A stretch of 64,000 nt of DNA from the NCBI RefSeq assembly GCF_000737195.2, contig NZ_JALM01000013.1, positions 124,001 through 188,000 on the forward strand, given 5' to 3'. This DNA is from Sciscionella sediminilitoris (GTDB lineage Bacteria; Actinomycetota; Actinomycetes; Mycobacteriales; Pseudonocardiaceae). Within the stretch, counting starts at the first letter, position 1; every line of letters starts with the position of its first letter. Under the pieces are notes generated by a model. That model ran no database searches and was not told the origin of the DNA. It saw only the letters and a program-made list of their open reading frames with translations. Position numbers and translations under genes: made by a program. This document shows, in pieces, positions 63,680-64,000 of this stretch.

Positions 63680-64000
63680 ATGGTCCTTTCGAAGGTACTT
63701 CGCGCGGGCGAAGGCAGGATGCTCAATCGGCTGAGCAATATCGCGAAGCACATCAACAGCATCGAGGAGGACTTCACCGGACTCAGCGATGCCGAGCTCA
63801 CCGCGAAGACCCAGGAGTTCCGCGAGCGCTACGCCGAGGGGGAGACCCTCGACCAGCTGCTGCCCGAGGCTTTCGCCACGGCCCGGGAAGCCGGTAAGCG
63901 GGTGCTCGGCCAGCGGCCGTTCGACGTGCAGCTCATGGGTGGTGCCGCGCTGCACCTGGGCAACGTGGCCGAGATGAAGACCGGTGAGGGCAAGACGCTG
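63680..64000 (+). CDS. secA: Preprotein translocase ATPase SecA, N-terminal part
   Basis: The first 107 codons of secA; the gene runs off the right edge. The start [20 protein letters not shown], the [20 protein letters not shown] helix, and [20 protein letters not shown] followed by [13 protein letters not shown] (Walker A of nucleotide-binding fold 1) are characteristic. SecA drives protein export through SecYEG with ATP. Position after hpf points to the housekeeping SecA1. The ATG at 63680 is preceded by GAGTGAGG. Confidence 0.96.
   Translation, partial: MVLSKVLRAGEGRMLNRLSNIAKHINSIEEDFTGLSDAELTAKTQEFRERYAEGETLDQLLPEAFATAREAGKRVLGQRPFDVQLMGGAALHLGNVAEMKTGEGKTL

Overview
This 64 kb window is high-GC DNA from an actinobacterium. 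Gene content and gene order suggest the order Pseudonocardiales (Amycolatopsis or Saccharopolyspora-like), but the species cannot be fixed from sequence alone. Supporting signs are two WhiB proteins, mycothiol-dependent formaldehyde oxidation, coenzyme F420 genes, the MtrAB-LpqB system, a fused Kgd/OdhA-type 2-oxoglutarate enzyme, and three stretches that follow the Mycobacterium tuberculosis order closely: groES-groEL1-whiB3-sigD-rsdA-guaB-guaB3-choD, fbiA/fbiB-whiB2-manB-manA, and ahcY-tmk-mtrA-mtrB-lpqB-comF-hpf-secA.

Layout. 1-14.7 kb: the 5' part of a secreted PhoD-like phosphatase, a CIRCE-controlled groES-groEL1 pair, a developmental and stress block (WhiB3/WhiD-like protein, a BldM-like regulator, SigD and its membrane anti-sigma factor), purine genes guaB and guaB3, a ChoD-type GMC oxidoreductase, upp, and a methyltransferase-oxidoreductase pair. 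14.8-20.3 kb: Kgd with a small companion protein, then a membrane-anchored molybdopterin oxidoreductase. 20.3-27.3 kb: a complete histidine-utilisation operon (hutH-hutU-M20 hydrolase-hutF-hutI) with a perfect 18-bp palindrome upstream. Its hutF-hutI junction has been interrupted by a repeat element bounded by 16-bp direct repeats. 27.4-34.7 kb: an accessory region with a TAT-exported FAD oxidase, a GntR-TetR chimeric regulator divergent from a flavin monooxygenase with paired operator-like sites, mycothiol formaldehyde dehydrogenase, a secreted C39-like protease, a hotdog thioesterase and an unrecognised protein. 34.7-42 kb: TAT-exported metallophosphoesterase, NUDIX, FbiB, FbiA, AraC regulator, methyltransferase and site-2 protease. 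42-51.7 kb: whiB2, a large membrane glycosyltransferase, a degenerate zincin-like protein, a DUF3499 protein, and the mannose-supply genes manB, SIS and manA. 51.9-64 kb: ahcY, a toxin-antitoxin-like pair whose toxin is frameshifted, tmk, a SulP-carbonic anhydrase fusion, mtrA-mtrB-lpqB, comF, hpf and the start of secA.

How the genes fit together: much of the window is conserved actinobacterial housekeeping and developmental control. The most unusual items are the hutF-hutI insertion, which leaves a 58-codon relay ORF that keeps translational coupling at both ends; the broken toxin gene beside an intact composite antitoxin; and a BldM-like regulator lacking all three residues normally needed for phosphorylation. 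No rRNA, tRNA, CRISPR array, integrase or transposase gene was seen.
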